Source of the DNA: JAUVDZ01 sp042568205
GTDB taxonomy: Bacteria; Patescibacteriota; Gracilibacteria; UBA1369; PNNO01
Reading direction: 5' to 3'
DNA: 64,000 nt
Assembly (NCBI GenBank): GCA_042568205.1
Contig: JBHPJE010000006.1
Span: 1 to 64,000, forward strand
Below the pieces are notes generated by a model that saw only the letters and a program-made list of their open reading frames with translations, did no database searches and was not told the origin of the DNA. Position numbers and translations under genes: made by a program. This document shows, in pieces, positions 33,762-42,698 of the stretch; position 1 is the stretch's first letter, and each line of letters opens with the position of its first letter.

Positions 33762-34209
33762 AAATTATGATGCAATCATGTACTATGCCCTTGGATTGAT
33801 TGCACGTAAAAGGTATACACAAAAAGAGCTCGAAAATAAATTTCGGGATAAGAAAATGGGTCTTAAACGTGATCAAAAGAAAGTAATAGCACGTCTTAAA
33901 CAGTTAAAATATATTGATGATAAGGAGTTTGCAAAGGATTATATCCAGACCAGACTCCTTATTAACCCTAAGGGCCCAAACTTGTTAAAACTTGAACTTA
34001 AATTAAAGGGTGTAGACAGGCAGACTGTAGACAAAGTAATTGAGCTTGCAGATATTGATGAAATGAAAGTTGCTCTTGATGTTATGGAGCGCAAGAAAAA
34101 GGCGATTAATAGAGCTGAAGGTCAGAAGAGAAAAGAGAAAATAATGCGTACTTTGTCCTCTCGTGGATTTAAATTAGATACTATTTACAAAATACTGGAG
34201 AAGTGGTAG
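33733..34209 (+). CDS. recX: Regulatory protein RecX
   Basis: The protein has 158 residues, is helical and fits the RecX three-repeat layout: YYALGLIARKRYTQKELENKF, then LKQLKYIDDKEFAKDYIQTRL, then a third helical repeat with MERKKKAINRAEGQKRKEKIMRTLSSRGF. RecX binds along RecA filaments and limits their activity. The ATG at 33733 overlaps the end of recA by 29 bases; an ATG at 33778, after the recA stop, is a possible alternative. Co-translation with recA keeps activator and inhibitor in proportion. It ends before a strong terminator. Confidence 0.85.
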   Translation: MYEKKSQKPKNYDAIMYYALGLIARKRYTQKELENKFRDKKMGLKRDQKKVIARLKQLKYIDDKEFAKDYIQTRLLINPKGPNLLKLELKLKGVDRQTVDKVIELADIDEMKVALDVMERKKKAINRAEGQKRKEKIMRTLSSRGFKLDTIYKILEKW

Positions 34210-34232
34210 GATCATCTTAGAGAATAAGTAAG

Positions 34233-34259
34233 CAGGATAATAAATATCCTGTTTTTTTT
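34233..34259 (+). terminator. Terminator after recX
   Basis: CAGGATA (34233-34239) and TATCCTG (34245-34251) form a perfect stem with a five-base loop, followed by eight T. It is a strong intrinsic terminator between recA-recX and nusA. Confidence 0.9.
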
Positions 34260-34280
34260 GTAATTTTAACTAAATGCAAT

Positions 34281-35534
34281 ATGCAATCACAATTTCTTGC
34301 CGCAATAAATCAAATTTGCGATGAAAAAAATATCCCAAAAGATAGAGTTATTGAAACTATCAAAGCTGCGCTACGTGCTGCTTATAGAAAAGACTGGGGG
34401 AATAAAGATCAAAATGTTGATGTTGAGCTTAATGACTCAGGAAGCTTTGCAACAATTTTTTTAATTAAAGAAGTTGTTAAAAAAGTTGAAGAACCTGAAA
34501 TTGAAATCACTGTAGCCGAAGCAAAAAAGTATAAAAAGAATCCAAAAGTAGGTGATGAAGTTAAGATCGATGTAACTCCAATGGAATATGGACGAATCGC
34601 AGCACAGGCTGCAAAACAAGTGATTATTCAAAGAATACAGGAAGCTGAAAGAGATGTTATGTATGAGACATTTAAGGATCGTGAAAACGAGCTTTTAAAT
34701 GCATTAATTCATCGTGTAGACAATCAACAGGTTTATGTAAATCTTGATAATAAGATCACTACAATGCTTCCTCCGGATCAACAAATCCCAGGTGAGCAAT
34801 ATTATGGTGGTCAACGAATCAAGCTATATTTAGATAAAGTAATTAAAACCACAAAAGGTCCTCAATTAGTTATTTCACGAACACATCCGAATCTTGTTAG
34901 AAAACTTCTTGAACTTGAAATTCCTGAAATTAAATCTGCTGTTGTAGAGGTGAAGGGGATTGCACGAGAAGCTGGCGTTAGATGTAAAGTTGCGGTTTCT
35001 TCTAATGATGAAAAGATTGATCCAATTGGATCTTGTGTAGGTCAAAAAGGTGTTCGTGTTCAAAATATAATGGATGAATTGAATGGGGAAAAAATAGACA
35101 TTATCCCTTGGACAGAGGATATTCAAGACTTTATTAAAATTGCTCTTGCACCTGCAAAAATCACTTTTATTAAATTAAATGAAGATAATAAACGTGCATC
35201 ATGTTATGTAAATCCTGATCAACGTCCTTTGGCAATTGGTAAAAATGGGCAGAATGTACGTCTTGCTTCTGAACTTACAGGCTGGGAGATTGATATCTTA
35301 GATATTGGCGATCTTGATGGTAAAGATGCTGAGAAAGCTAAAGATGAAGTAATTAAAGAAATGACTGTTGAAGATCTAGAATTAGATGCGGAAGTTGTTG
35401 AAAAACTTAAAGCAGCTAATTTAACGCTTGTAGAACAGCTTAAAGGTTTAAGCGAGAAGGATATGGCATCAATCGATGGTATTGACGACGAAGCTGCAAA
35501 AGCTGTTGTTAAAGCTGTGAAAAAGCTTAAATAG
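34281..35534 (+). CDS. nusA: Transcription termination/antitermination factor NusA
   Basis: The protein has 417 residues. The N-terminal domain binds RNA polymerase (VIETIKAALRAAYRKDWG). An S1 domain covers about residues 130-200, followed by two KH domains (CKVAVSSNDEKIDPIGSCVGQKGVRVQNI and RPLAIGKNGQNVRLASELTGW). The C-terminus has a helix-hairpin-helix (LSEKDMASIDGIDDEAAKAVV). NusA promotes pausing and hairpin-dependent termination, which fits the many intrinsic terminators in this window. It starts at an ATG without a Shine-Dalgarno sequence. It is not joined to rimP or infB as in many bacteria, but stands alone between two terminators. Confidence 0.96.
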   Translation: MQSQFLAAINQICDEKNIPKDRVIETIKAALRAAYRKDWGNKDQNVDVELNDSGSFATIFLIKEVVKKVEEPEIEITVAEAKKYKKNPKVGDEVKIDVTPMEYGRIAAQAAKQVIIQRIQEAERDVMYETFKDRENELLNALIHRVDNQQVYVNLDNKITTMLPPDQQIPGEQYYGGQRIKLYLDKVIKTTKGPQLVISRTHPNLVRKLLELEIPEIKSAVVEVKGIAREAGVRCKVAVSSNDEKIDPIGSCVGQKGVRVQNIMDELNGEKIDIIPWTEDIQDFIKIALAPAKITFIKLNEDNKRASCYVNPDQRPLAIGKNGQNVRLASELTGWEIDILDIGDLDGKDAEKAKDEVIKEMTVEDLELDAEVVEKLKAANLTLVEQLKGLSEKDMASIDGIDDEAAKAVVKAVKKLK

Positions 35535-35546
35535 CAAGAATAAATT

Positions 35547-35582
35547 AAGCGCACAGGTCCATCAAGGGCTTGTGCGCTTTTT
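35547..35582 (+). terminator. Terminator after nusA
   Basis: AAGCGCACA (35547-35555) pairs perfectly with TGTGCGCTT (35571-35579), followed by T to 35582. The nine-base-pair stem makes it one of the strongest terminators in the window. Confidence 0.92.
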
Positions 35583-35592
35583 AAATATATTG

Positions 35593-35606
35593 TATAATTA
35601 TATAAT
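35593..35606 (+). promoter_or_regulatory. Tandem -10 elements of the 35625 gene
   Basis: Two TATAAT sequences, at 35593-35598 and 35601-35606, lie 20-30 bases before the ATG. The -35 region falls in the preceding terminator. Confidence 0.45.
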
Positions 35607-35624
35607 GAATAAAAATAAAAACAA

Positions 35625-38390
35625 ATGAACGAAACTACGCCTGAAAAAGCGTCGCCAGCAGCGAAGCCTGCTCAAAAGCCTCTATCAATAGAAAGTAAAT
35701 TTAGGCATATTAAAGAAAATCTGAAATATATATTTTATCCTTTAACTAAAAAGGAGACTAAGCTTTTTAAGCCAATGCTTGATAAGTTAAAAAACAATAA
35801 AATCCTTAGTGAGACTCAAGCAAAAAAAATACTAGCAGACCTACAAAAGCCTCCTTATAGTTTTTTTACACGGTCATCTGCAATAAGAGAATTAATTATT
35901 GGCCAGATTATTGATCGTTTGAATAAAAGTGCCAGTAAAGAATTCAAAGATAAACTTCTAAAACACTTTGAATCAGCTACTTCAACCACTGACAGCACTT
36001 TAGAAGATGTAAAACAAACAATGAAAAAATATGGTTTGACCGCAGGTTTAAAAGCTATCACAAGCAAATCGAAAGTTACAGGAGATCCTTTGTTTAATTC
36101 ACCAATTGGAATTCCTTTAGATAAAAAATTCTATGAAGGCAGAAATGACAAAGCAGTTCTGCCTGTAGGTGAAAGATATGCAAAACATATACCGGAATTT
36201 TTTTGGAATGAAATTAAGGATGGAGATCCAATTAAAATGTTCGTATTCCAAAGTATGTCTCATTATTACAAGTTTACAGTAAATTTTTATAACGATATAA
36301 AGAGTGACACAGTTAAGAGTTTGATGTATTACGGATTTGTAAAACCAATGCAGCTGGCTATGCAGGGTATATTAAAAATTATGTCTGCAAGCAACCTTCA
36401 GAAAGCAGCAGATGTTGGAAAATTTGTTTCTAAATATTTAGGTAAATTTGTTAAAACAATTAGCTCTTTGATGAGTAAAGGTAATAAAATATTACAAAAA
36501 TCTGGAGCTAGTTTTGAAATTAAACATATTTTTTCTACCCTTACTACAGCCATGCAAAGCTTAACTAAGGACATAGGAAAAATGACAAGTCTTCTAAGGA
36601 TTGTAAGTGGAGTTTTAGGAATTGCAAAAAGAAATCCAACCAGTGCTAGGCAATATAGAATTAAGAACAGAGCAAATTCTTTTTTACAAAATAAATTATT
36701 TTTAATTGTTTTACTTGAACACAAAGGTGCAAATAGGATCGATAGGTATTATATTCAGTTAGTTGCACGTATTATTGCTAATTTTAGAGGGGATGATGAT
36801 CTTAGAAAGCATTTTAAGGCATTGAAGCCAAATATAATGCATTTACTAATGAGTCCTGGTAGAGGGCAGCGATTTCTAAAAAGTATAGATCAAACACTTT
36901 ATAAGCGATATAAAGTTACAAGTAATTTAGCTAAAAGAAGAGAGATTATTGAAACAGCGTTAGATTTGCTTTTACCTGTAAAAATATTAAATCAAAAAGA
37001 AAAAAAGAGTCCGGAAAACAAAAGACTACAAGCATTACATAAATTATTTACTTACAGTTTTGCCGCTGTAACAAGAGGAACAAGTTTTAATAAAGAACGT
37101 TCTCAACAATTATTAAGTATAACTTTATTGTTAGATAATGTCAGAGTTTATGTAGTAAAAAAAGATTTGGTAAAAGCAAATAAAATTTTGAATCTTTTAG
37201 TTAGTGGGATAAAAATATTTAATAAAATGCTATCTACTAAGGAAAAGAAAATAATTGCAGAAAATTATCCTGAATTAGCAGATTTCTTGAATCATCCTGA
37301 TAAAGTAAAAAAACTAATTGATGCAATCAGAAATCCAAAACAAGCTGCTAAAGACAGCATAGTATTAGCTAAAAAAATTAAAGATTTATTAGGAGTTAAA
37401 CGTAAAGCTGAACGTGATAAGCATATTAAAAAAATTCAAAAATTTGTTGCTGAACTTAATATTGTTAAAAGTAGATTAAAACGAAACAAACATTATAGAA
37501 GAGTAACAGCGAGATTATCGCGACTTAGGAAAAAATATGACAGTTTAGAAAAATCTTATTCCAGTTTAGACAAAGAACTTAAAAAACTTTATGCACAATA
37601 TGGAAAGATTCGTACCCAATTTGGAACATTAAATTCAAAAATAAAGTTAGAAAAGAATCCAAAGAATATAGCTGAATTGAAGAAAACTGCAATTGCATTA
37701 ATGCGCCAAGGCAAAAAAATAGAAAAGCAAATTGCAGTGGTGCACGTTAAGATTAAAAAGATCAGCAAACAGTTATCGCCTCTAGATAAAGCAGTTAGAG
37801 TTGCTTCTATTGCACTTCAAAGAGTAACTGCACCTCTAAGAAAAGTTCAGGGAAAAATTAGCTATGCCTCGCATGAATTGGCTAAAGTACATAAAGAACT
37901 ACAACAAATGAAGGCTTTACAAGCTTTAATGGAAGCTACTGGTACTAAAGAAGCTGTTGCAAAATTATTAACTTATACAAAAAGATTATTATTAAAGGAT
38001 ATCCCTAAACAAATAAGAGCAAAAGCAAAAACTGGGGTATTACGTGAAGTATATTCAGGAGCAAATGTTCCACCACTTTTAGCTAAAGCAAACAAGATGT
38101 GTGATTATATTATTACTAAAAGTAATTTAGCACCGATATTTGGTAAAAAAGCACCAGCAAAATCTTTATTATTCAGATTACTAGTTTTGAACCGTGTAAA
38201 AGCTGAAAATCCAAATCCTGCAAAACTAAAACAAATTATATTTGAAAGTATTATTACTAGTCTGCAAACGACTAAGTATATTGCTTATTTAAAGCGCACT
38301 GCAAAGGCGAGTTTATCTGAAGCTCAAAGAAAGAAAAATATTAAACGATTAAAATTCCATATCAATAAAGCAGTCAGTTCAATTGCTTAA
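35625..38390 (+). CDS. Large helical protein (921 aa) with coiled coil, unknown function
   Basis: No family is recognised. Residues 1-25 are Pro/Ala/Lys-rich and disordered. Residues 30-600 are helical and basic, with mildly hydrophobic patches (residues 230-330) that do not look like true membrane segments. Residues 600-770 form a long coiled coil (YDSLEKSYSSLDKELKKLY, EKQIAVVHVKIKKISKQL). The C-terminal 150 residues are helical again and end in an Ala/Lys-rich helix. There is no signal peptide. It is preceded by its own promoter and followed by a weak terminator. It resembles the giants in composition but I see no shared motif, so I keep it apart. A structural or scaffold role is plausible. 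Confidence 0.65.
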   Translation: MNETTPEKASPAAKPAQKPLSIESKFRHIKENLKYIFYPLTKKETKLFKPMLDKLKNNKILSETQAKKILADLQKPPYSFFTRSSAIRELIIGQIIDRLNKSASKEFKDKLLKHFESATSTTDSTLEDVKQTMKKYGLTAGLKAITSKSKVTGDPLFNSPIGIPLDKKFYEGRNDKAVLPVGERYAKHIPEFFWNEIKDGDPIKMFVFQSMSHYYKFTVNFYNDIKSDTVKSLMYYGFVKPMQLAMQGILKIMSASNLQKAADVGKFVSKYLGKFVKTISSLMSKGNKILQKSGASFEIKHIFSTLTTAMQSLTKDIGKMTSLLRIVSGVLGIAKRNPTSARQYRIKNRANSFLQNKLFLIVLLEHKGANRIDRYYIQLVARIIANFRGDDDLRKHFKALKPNIMHLLMSPGRGQRFLKSIDQTLYKRYKVTSNLAKRREIIETALDLLLPVKILNQKEKKSPENKRLQALHKLFTYSFAAVTRGTSFNKERSQQLLSITLLLDNVRVYVVKKDLVKANKILNLLVSGIKIFNKMLSTKEKKIIAENYPELADFLNHPDKVKKLIDAIRNPKQAAKDSIVLAKKIKDLLGVKRKAERDKHIKKIQKFVAELNIVKSRLKRNKHYRRVTARLSRLRKKYDSLEKSYSSLDKELKKLYAQYGKIRTQFGTLNSKIKLEKNPKNIAELKKTAIALMRQGKKIEKQIAVVHVKIKKISKQLSPLDKAVRVASIALQRVTAPLRKVQGKISYASHELAKVHKELQQMKALQALMEATGTKEAVAKLLTYTKRLLLKDIPKQIRAKAKTGVLREVYSGANVPPLLAKANKMCDYIITKSNLAPIFGKKAPAKSLLFRLLVLNRVKAENPNPAKLKQIIFESIITSLQTTKYIAYLKRTAKASLSEAQRKKNIKRLKFHINKAVSSIA

Positions 38391-38397
38391 TGGCTTT

Positions 38398-38421
38398 CCC
38401 CTTTTAAAAAAGGCTTTTTTC
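38398..38421 (+). terminator. Weak terminator before pilB
   Basis: CCTTTT and AAAAGG can pair just before a run of six T. The stem is A+T-rich, so it is probably leaky. Confidence 0.4.
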
Positions 38422-38424
38422 TGC

Positions 38425-38430
38425 TATAAT
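38425..38430 (+). promoter_or_regulatory. -10 element of pilB
   Basis: TATAAT 27 bases before the pilB ATG; the -35 is not clear. Confidence 0.45.
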
Positions 38431-38456
38431 ATCTAGATATTTTTGTATAAATACTA

Positions 38457-40181
38457 ATGGCAAATATTAATCAAAAAATACAGGATTCGCAGAAAGCAGC
38501 TGCAAATGCAGAAAGTCCTACTGCAACAGCTCCAAAACCAGGAGCTCCTATGACTGCTGGTTTAAAAGCAATAGATAGAGACTTTATTGAGCAGGCAACT
38601 TTAGACAAAGCTCGTAAATTAGGCGTGTCTTATATCAATGTTTCAAAAACTCCTATAAATCCTGATCTTTTAAAACTTCTAGAACCTGAAGCTGCAATTA
38701 AAGCAATGATCATGCCTTTCTTTAGTGTTGGTAAGCGTTTAAGAGTAGCAGTTGCTGATCCAACAAATCCTGAAACACAAAAAATTATTGCGAATCTTAA
38801 AGCAGATAAATATCTCATAAATGTGAATCTTGCATCAACCGAAGGACTAAAGGATGCATTCAAATTATACGAATCAGATCAGTATATGTTGAAAAAAGAA
38901 GTAGAAACTCAATATGCTGAAAAAGATGTACAAGAATACGAACAAGAGCTCGCAAACCTAGGTACACTCGGCAAGAAACTTGATGACGTAACTGCTCAGG
39001 ATGGCGTTCAAATGATTAATCTAGGTGCCTTAAAAACAGGTGCTTCTGATATTCATTATGAACCAGAAGAGCAGGCAGTAAGAGTGAGATTCAGAATTGA
39101 TGGAGTGCTTCATAAGGTATTTGAGATCAGCCATGCAACTTACAAAAATATTGCGAATCAGCTCAAATACATGTCGAAGATGAAGCTAAATATAAACAAT
39201 GTTGCTCAAGATGGCCGATATAACTTCGTTGCAAATAAGCGCAAAGTTGATGTCCGTGTTTCTGCCATTCCTACTCACTTTGGTGAGTCGTTTGTTATGC
39301 GTCTTCTTGATTCTACAAAGTCACTTCTTCAATATGAGGAGATGGGATTCAGTGGATCATATCTTCAAAAGATGAAGGACATCGAGAAATTGAGTCACGG
39401 AATGGTTTTGTGTACTGGACCTACTGGTTCTGGTAAAACAACTACTCTTTACTCGATTCTCGGAAATCTAAACAACGAAGAAACTAAAATTATTACCCTT
39501 GAAGATCCTGTCGAATATAATCTTGCTGGTGTTGCCCAATCTCAGATTAATGAGAAAAGGGGATATGGCTTCGCCGATGGTTTAAGAGCCGTTTTAAGAC
39601 AAGATCCTGATGTAGTGATGATTGGTGAGATCCGTGACCTTGATACTGCTCAAACAGCGTCTCAGGCGTCTTTAACAGGTCATGTAGTTCTATCAACACT
39701 TCATACAAATAGTGCTGTTGAAACGATTCCTCGGTTAATTAATATGGGACTGCCGCCATTCATGGTTGCGCCTTCACTTCACACAATTATTGCGCAAAGA
39801 CTTGTACGTCGAATTTGCCCTGATTGTAGAAAGATGGCACCTATTCCAAAGTCAAAATTAGAAGAATTAACAAAAGCAGTTGAAAGAATTAATAGAGTTC
39901 GTCCAAATCTTAAGCTTGTTATGCCAAAAGAACTACCTGAAATAGTTGGATGTGAAAAATGCAGCCACACTGGTTATTCAGGACGTATTTCAATCGCTGA
40001 AATTTTAAAAATGGATTTTGAAATTCGAGAATTAATATTAAAAGAAGCAAGTTCTAACGATATTCTTCTCGCGATCCGTAAAAAAGGATTCTTATCTTTG
40101 CGTGAAGATGGAATGGTTAAAGTCGTTCAAGGCCATACTACTCTCGAAGAAGTTTACCGTGTGACTAACATTGCGATTTAA
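38457..40181 (+). CDS. pilB: Type IV pilus assembly / type II secretion ATPase
   Basis: The protein has 574 residues. The N-terminal domain resembles the GspE N1/MshEN fold (VSYINVSKTPINPDLLKLL). The ATPase core has GPTGSGKTTTLYSIL (Walker A), ITLEDPVEYNL (Asp box), RQDPDVVMIGEIRD (Walker B) and TGHVVLSTLHTN (His box). A C-terminal zinc site is built from CPDC and CEKC. This hexameric motor drives pilus extension from the cytoplasmic side. No pilC, pilT or pilin genes of the type IV system are adjacent. Its stop overlaps the convergent dprA by 17 bases, which is notable since both serve DNA uptake in naturally competent bacteria. Confidence 0.93.
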   Translation: MANINQKIQDSQKAAANAESPTATAPKPGAPMTAGLKAIDRDFIEQATLDKARKLGVSYINVSKTPINPDLLKLLEPEAAIKAMIMPFFSVGKRLRVAVADPTNPETQKIIANLKADKYLINVNLASTEGLKDAFKLYESDQYMLKKEVETQYAEKDVQEYEQELANLGTLGKKLDDVTAQDGVQMINLGALKTGASDIHYEPEEQAVRVRFRIDGVLHKVFEISHATYKNIANQLKYMSKMKLNINNVAQDGRYNFVANKRKVDVRVSAIPTHFGESFVMRLLDSTKSLLQYEEMGFSGSYLQKMKDIEKLSHGMVLCTGPTGSGKTTTLYSILGNLNNEETKIITLEDPVEYNLAGVAQSQINEKRGYGFADGLRAVLRQDPDVVMIGEIRDLDTAQTASQASLTGHVVLSTLHTNSAVETIPRLINMGLPPFMVAPSLHTIIAQRLVRRICPDCRKMAPIPKSKLEELTKAVERINRVRPNLKLVMPKELPEIVGCEKCSHTGYSGRISIAEILKMDFEIRELILKEASSNDILLAIRKKGFLSLREDGMVKVVQGHTTLEEVYRVTNIAI

Positions 40182-41220
40182 GAAAGTACTTTCCGTTTCT
40201 ACCTCTTTCAATGAGGTTTTTTAGCTCTAGCTCAGTTAGAGATGATGTGAGTTTTGCCGCAGGTATGAGGATTTTATGCATAAGGCAGAGTTTTGTTTGC
40301 GCTTGTTTTTGAAGCTCGTCTACGATGAATTGTTGGTAGGTTGGCAGGGTGAGGATCGGCCGTGAGGCTTGTTCGATGCCGAGTTTTTCATAGATATCCT
40401 TGGTTCTTAAAAGAGGTTCTGCTTTTGCATCTTTGATAAGCTGGTTTGTTCCAATTGATTTGTCATTATAGATCTCCCCCGGCACTGCAAAGACTTCTCT
40501 GTTTTGATCAAGTGCGAATCTCGCAGTGATTTTTGCTCCGGATTTTAATCCTGCTTCAACAACAATCGTAGCTTTCGACAATCCTGCAATTACCCGATTT
40601 CTCTGAGGAAAACTCCATTTGTCCCCAGGCATATTTGGAGGAAATTCCGAAACTAAAACAATCTGCTCAGCAAATTTATTCAAATATTGCGGAATCCGAT
40701 TAAGTCCAAATCCCAAAACAGCAACAGTTTCCAAACCATTTTCAATTGCTGCCCGATGAGCAGTTGTATCAACACCCCTGGCAAGTCCACTCACAATCAC
40801 AAAATCATCATTCAATTCAGAAACAATTTGCTTAGTTGCCCTTTGACCATATGCTGTCATATCCCGAGTACCTACAATGCTCAAATAATGCTTGTTAAAA
40901 GAGGGCAAACGCCCTTTTATGTACAAAATCTCAGGAGGATCATGAAGCTCACGCAAAACATACGGATACACTGCATCGCGACGAGTCAGAGTGACAATCT
41001 GATCATGTTTTAAAGATTCATATTCCTTAAAAGGGGCTCCCGAAAGCCTGTGCTCTTTCAAAAGCTCCACAGGTTCTCCCCGAATTCCAAGTCTGGCCAA
41101 GTCAAATTCATTTAAATTTTCCCATGCCTCCTTCAGATTGTTATGCTTGTCAGTTAATGCCTTGAAAAGCTTAGGTTTGGCTTTAAGGACACAATTCCAC
41201 GCATGATAATATTCATTCAT
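40165..41220 (-). CDS. dprA: DNA processing protein DprA
   Basis: The protein has 351 residues. The Rossmann core shows SIVGTRDMTAYGQ, VSGLARGVDTTAHRAAI, TVAVLGFGLN, LVSEFPPN and FPQRNRVIAGLS, then VEAGLKSGAKITARFALDQNREVFAVPG, the signature of DprA/Smf. A C-terminal winged-helix-like region follows (residues 285-345). DprA loads RecA on incoming single-stranded DNA during transformation. It is a single gene, convergent with pilB, and no DprA-type nuclease neighbours are seen. Confidence 0.94.
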   Translation of the reverse strand: MNEYYHAWNCVLKAKPKLFKALTDKHNNLKEAWENLNEFDLARLGIRGEPVELLKEHRLSGAPFKEYESLKHDQIVTLTRRDAVYPYVLRELHDPPEILYIKGRLPSFNKHYLSIVGTRDMTAYGQRATKQIVSELNDDFVIVSGLARGVDTTAHRAAIENGLETVAVLGFGLNRIPQYLNKFAEQIVLVSEFPPNMPGDKWSFPQRNRVIAGLSKATIVVEAGLKSGAKITARFALDQNREVFAVPGEIYNDKSIGTNQLIKDAKAEPLLRTKDIYEKLGIEQASRPILTLPTYQQFIVDELQKQAQTKLCLMHKILIPAAKLTSSLTELELKNLIERGRNGKYFLKSQC

Positions 41221-41283
41221 GCACGAATCCTAACAAACAAATCTAAAATCTAGATTAAAAAAACTTAAAATTTTTCTAAAAAT

Positions 41284-41532
41284 CTACCTCCAACTCCTAA
41301 TTTCAAAATCTTTTGGATTTGCCCTCATTTTTTCTATCTGCCTATCGATATATTCTTCTCCATCTTTTTCATACTCCTCGCGATCTTTTGTAGTTAATCT
41401 GTGAATTATATCCGAACCAACACCAATAGTAGATGGAACTATTAAATAATAAGAGCCATCTTGTTCTTTCAAGATATATTTCCATCCTTTCTCAACAACG
41501 ACTTTTGATTTTTGGAAGTTGAATTTAGTCAT
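41284..41532 (-). CDS. Hypothetical protein (82 aa)
   Basis: No family is recognised. This small soluble protein has an N-terminal beta-rich half (KVVVEKGWKYILKEQDGSYYLIVPS) and a C-terminal charged helix (REEYEKDGEEYIDRQIEKMRANP). The ATG at 41532 is used rather than one at 41565, because the longer form would run into the small membrane-protein gene just upstream. It starts four bases after that gene's stop and is the last gene of the ftsE-purM operon. Confidence 0.55.
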   Translation of the reverse strand: MTKFNFQKSKVVVEKGWKYILKEQDGSYYLIVPSTIGVGSDIIHRLTTKDREEYEKDGEEYIDRQIEKMRANPKDFEIRSWR

Positions 41533-41536
41533 CAGA

Positions 41537-41641
41537 CTATTTCTTACCTTTGTAGACTGAAACACCCCAGAATACTCCTAATCCAATAAAGAAAACTCCT
41601 AAATTAGATAGAATTTCTGTAGCTAGTACTGCATTTTCCAT
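41537..41641 (-). CDS. Small membrane protein (34 aa)
   Basis: The frame encodes 34 residues, with a single hydrophobic helix over residues 13-29 (LGVFFIGLGVFWGVSVY) and a basic C-terminus. Start and stop fit neatly between purM (19 bases upstream) and the 82-residue gene (four bases downstream), which supports translation. Single-span peptides of this size often modulate a membrane complex; which one is not known. Confidence 0.55.
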   Translation of the reverse strand: MENAVLATEILSNLGVFFIGLGVFWGVSVYKGKK

Positions 41642-41660
41642 AATAGATTTAATTTAAAGA

Positions 41661-42686
41661 TTAGATTATTACTACCCCTGGCTCTTCAACAATCTCTCCA
41701 ATAACCTGAGCCTCAATATCATGCGCCTTAGCAATCTCAATAACTTTGTCCACATCTTTAGAAACAATTGCCATTCCAACACCCATATTCCATGTTTTGT
41801 AGGCTTCTTCATCGCTTACATTTCCGAATTCTTTAATCTGAGTCATGATTGGATTTGGCTCTGGTAAGTTGTCTAATCTAGCTCCGAATCCTTTTGTTAC
41901 ACGTGGGATATTTCCTGGAAGTCCTCCTCCAGTTATATGAACAACAGCTTTGATTTCACATTTTGCTGGTTCTTTATATCGTCCAAGCATTTCTAAAACT
42001 GCATTGTGATAGATCTTTGTAGGAGCAAGCACTGCTTCTCCCCAAGTCATACCGTCTTTATATTCTTCTTTTGTCCAATTTTCTCCAAATTTTTCAGTCA
42101 TGATATGACGCACTAAGCTGATTCCGTTTGATCTGAATAATGTCGATTTTAAGCCAATAATCGGATCTCCAACTTCAACTTTATCACCTGTTAAAAACTT
42201 ATGTTTTTCAACAATTCCAACAGCAGTTGCATTCCAAACATATCCATTAACCATCTTTCCAAGTTCTGCAATTTCTCCTCCTGGAATTACGATTTTTTGT
42301 TCAATACAAGCATCACGTAAACCTTTCATTAATGGCTCGATCACACTTGCGTCAACTTTCGAAACATCAATTGTATTCGACATTGAAACAACTTCAGCTC
42401 CAACGCAAATTGCATCATCGCAAACCATTCCAAGTAGGTCATAACCCATTGTGTCATATTTTCCAGCTTGCTCAGCGATAATCATTTTCGTACCAATTCC
42501 ATCGTCATTTTGAATTAAATAAAAGTCTCCAAAGTCCATTGCTCCGGCAAATCCACCTTCTAAAACCACTGGTTCACCAATCATGCCTTTTCGGCTAGCA
42601 AAAGTACCCTTAGCAGCTTCGTAGGCTATCTTTGAGGCAGCATCTCCTGCTTCAATGTCTACTCCTGCATCTTTATAAGTTGCCAT
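41661..42686 (-). CDS. purM: Phosphoribosylformylglycinamidine cyclo-ligase (AIR synthetase)
   Basis: The protein has 341 residues. It begins MATYKDAGVDIEAGD, the usual PurM start, and carries GFAGAMDFGD, the ATP/substrate loop DDGIGTKM, CVGAEVVSMSNTIDV, IPGGEIAEL and HITGGGLPGNIPR. It would close the imidazole ring of AIR in purine synthesis, using ATP. No other purine gene lies in the window; it stands 12 bases behind ftsE. It may be part of a scattered pathway or may act on a salvaged intermediate. Confidence 0.93.
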   Translation of the reverse strand: MATYKDAGVDIEAGDAASKIAYEAAKGTFASRKGMIGEPVVLEGGFAGAMDFGDFYLIQNDDGIGTKMIIAEQAGKYDTMGYDLLGMVCDDAICVGAEVVSMSNTIDVSKVDASVIEPLMKGLRDACIEQKIVIPGGEIAELGKMVNGYVWNATAVGIVEKHKFLTGDKVEVGDPIIGLKSTLFRSNGISLVRHIMTEKFGENWTKEEYKDGMTWGEAVLAPTKIYHNAVLEMLGRYKEPAKCEIKAVVHITGGGLPGNIPRVTKGFGARLDNLPEPNPIMTQIKEFGNVSDEEAYKTWNMGVGMAIVSKDVDKVIEIAKAHDIEAQVIGEIVEEPGVVII

Positions 42687-42698
42687 TATATTAAAATG

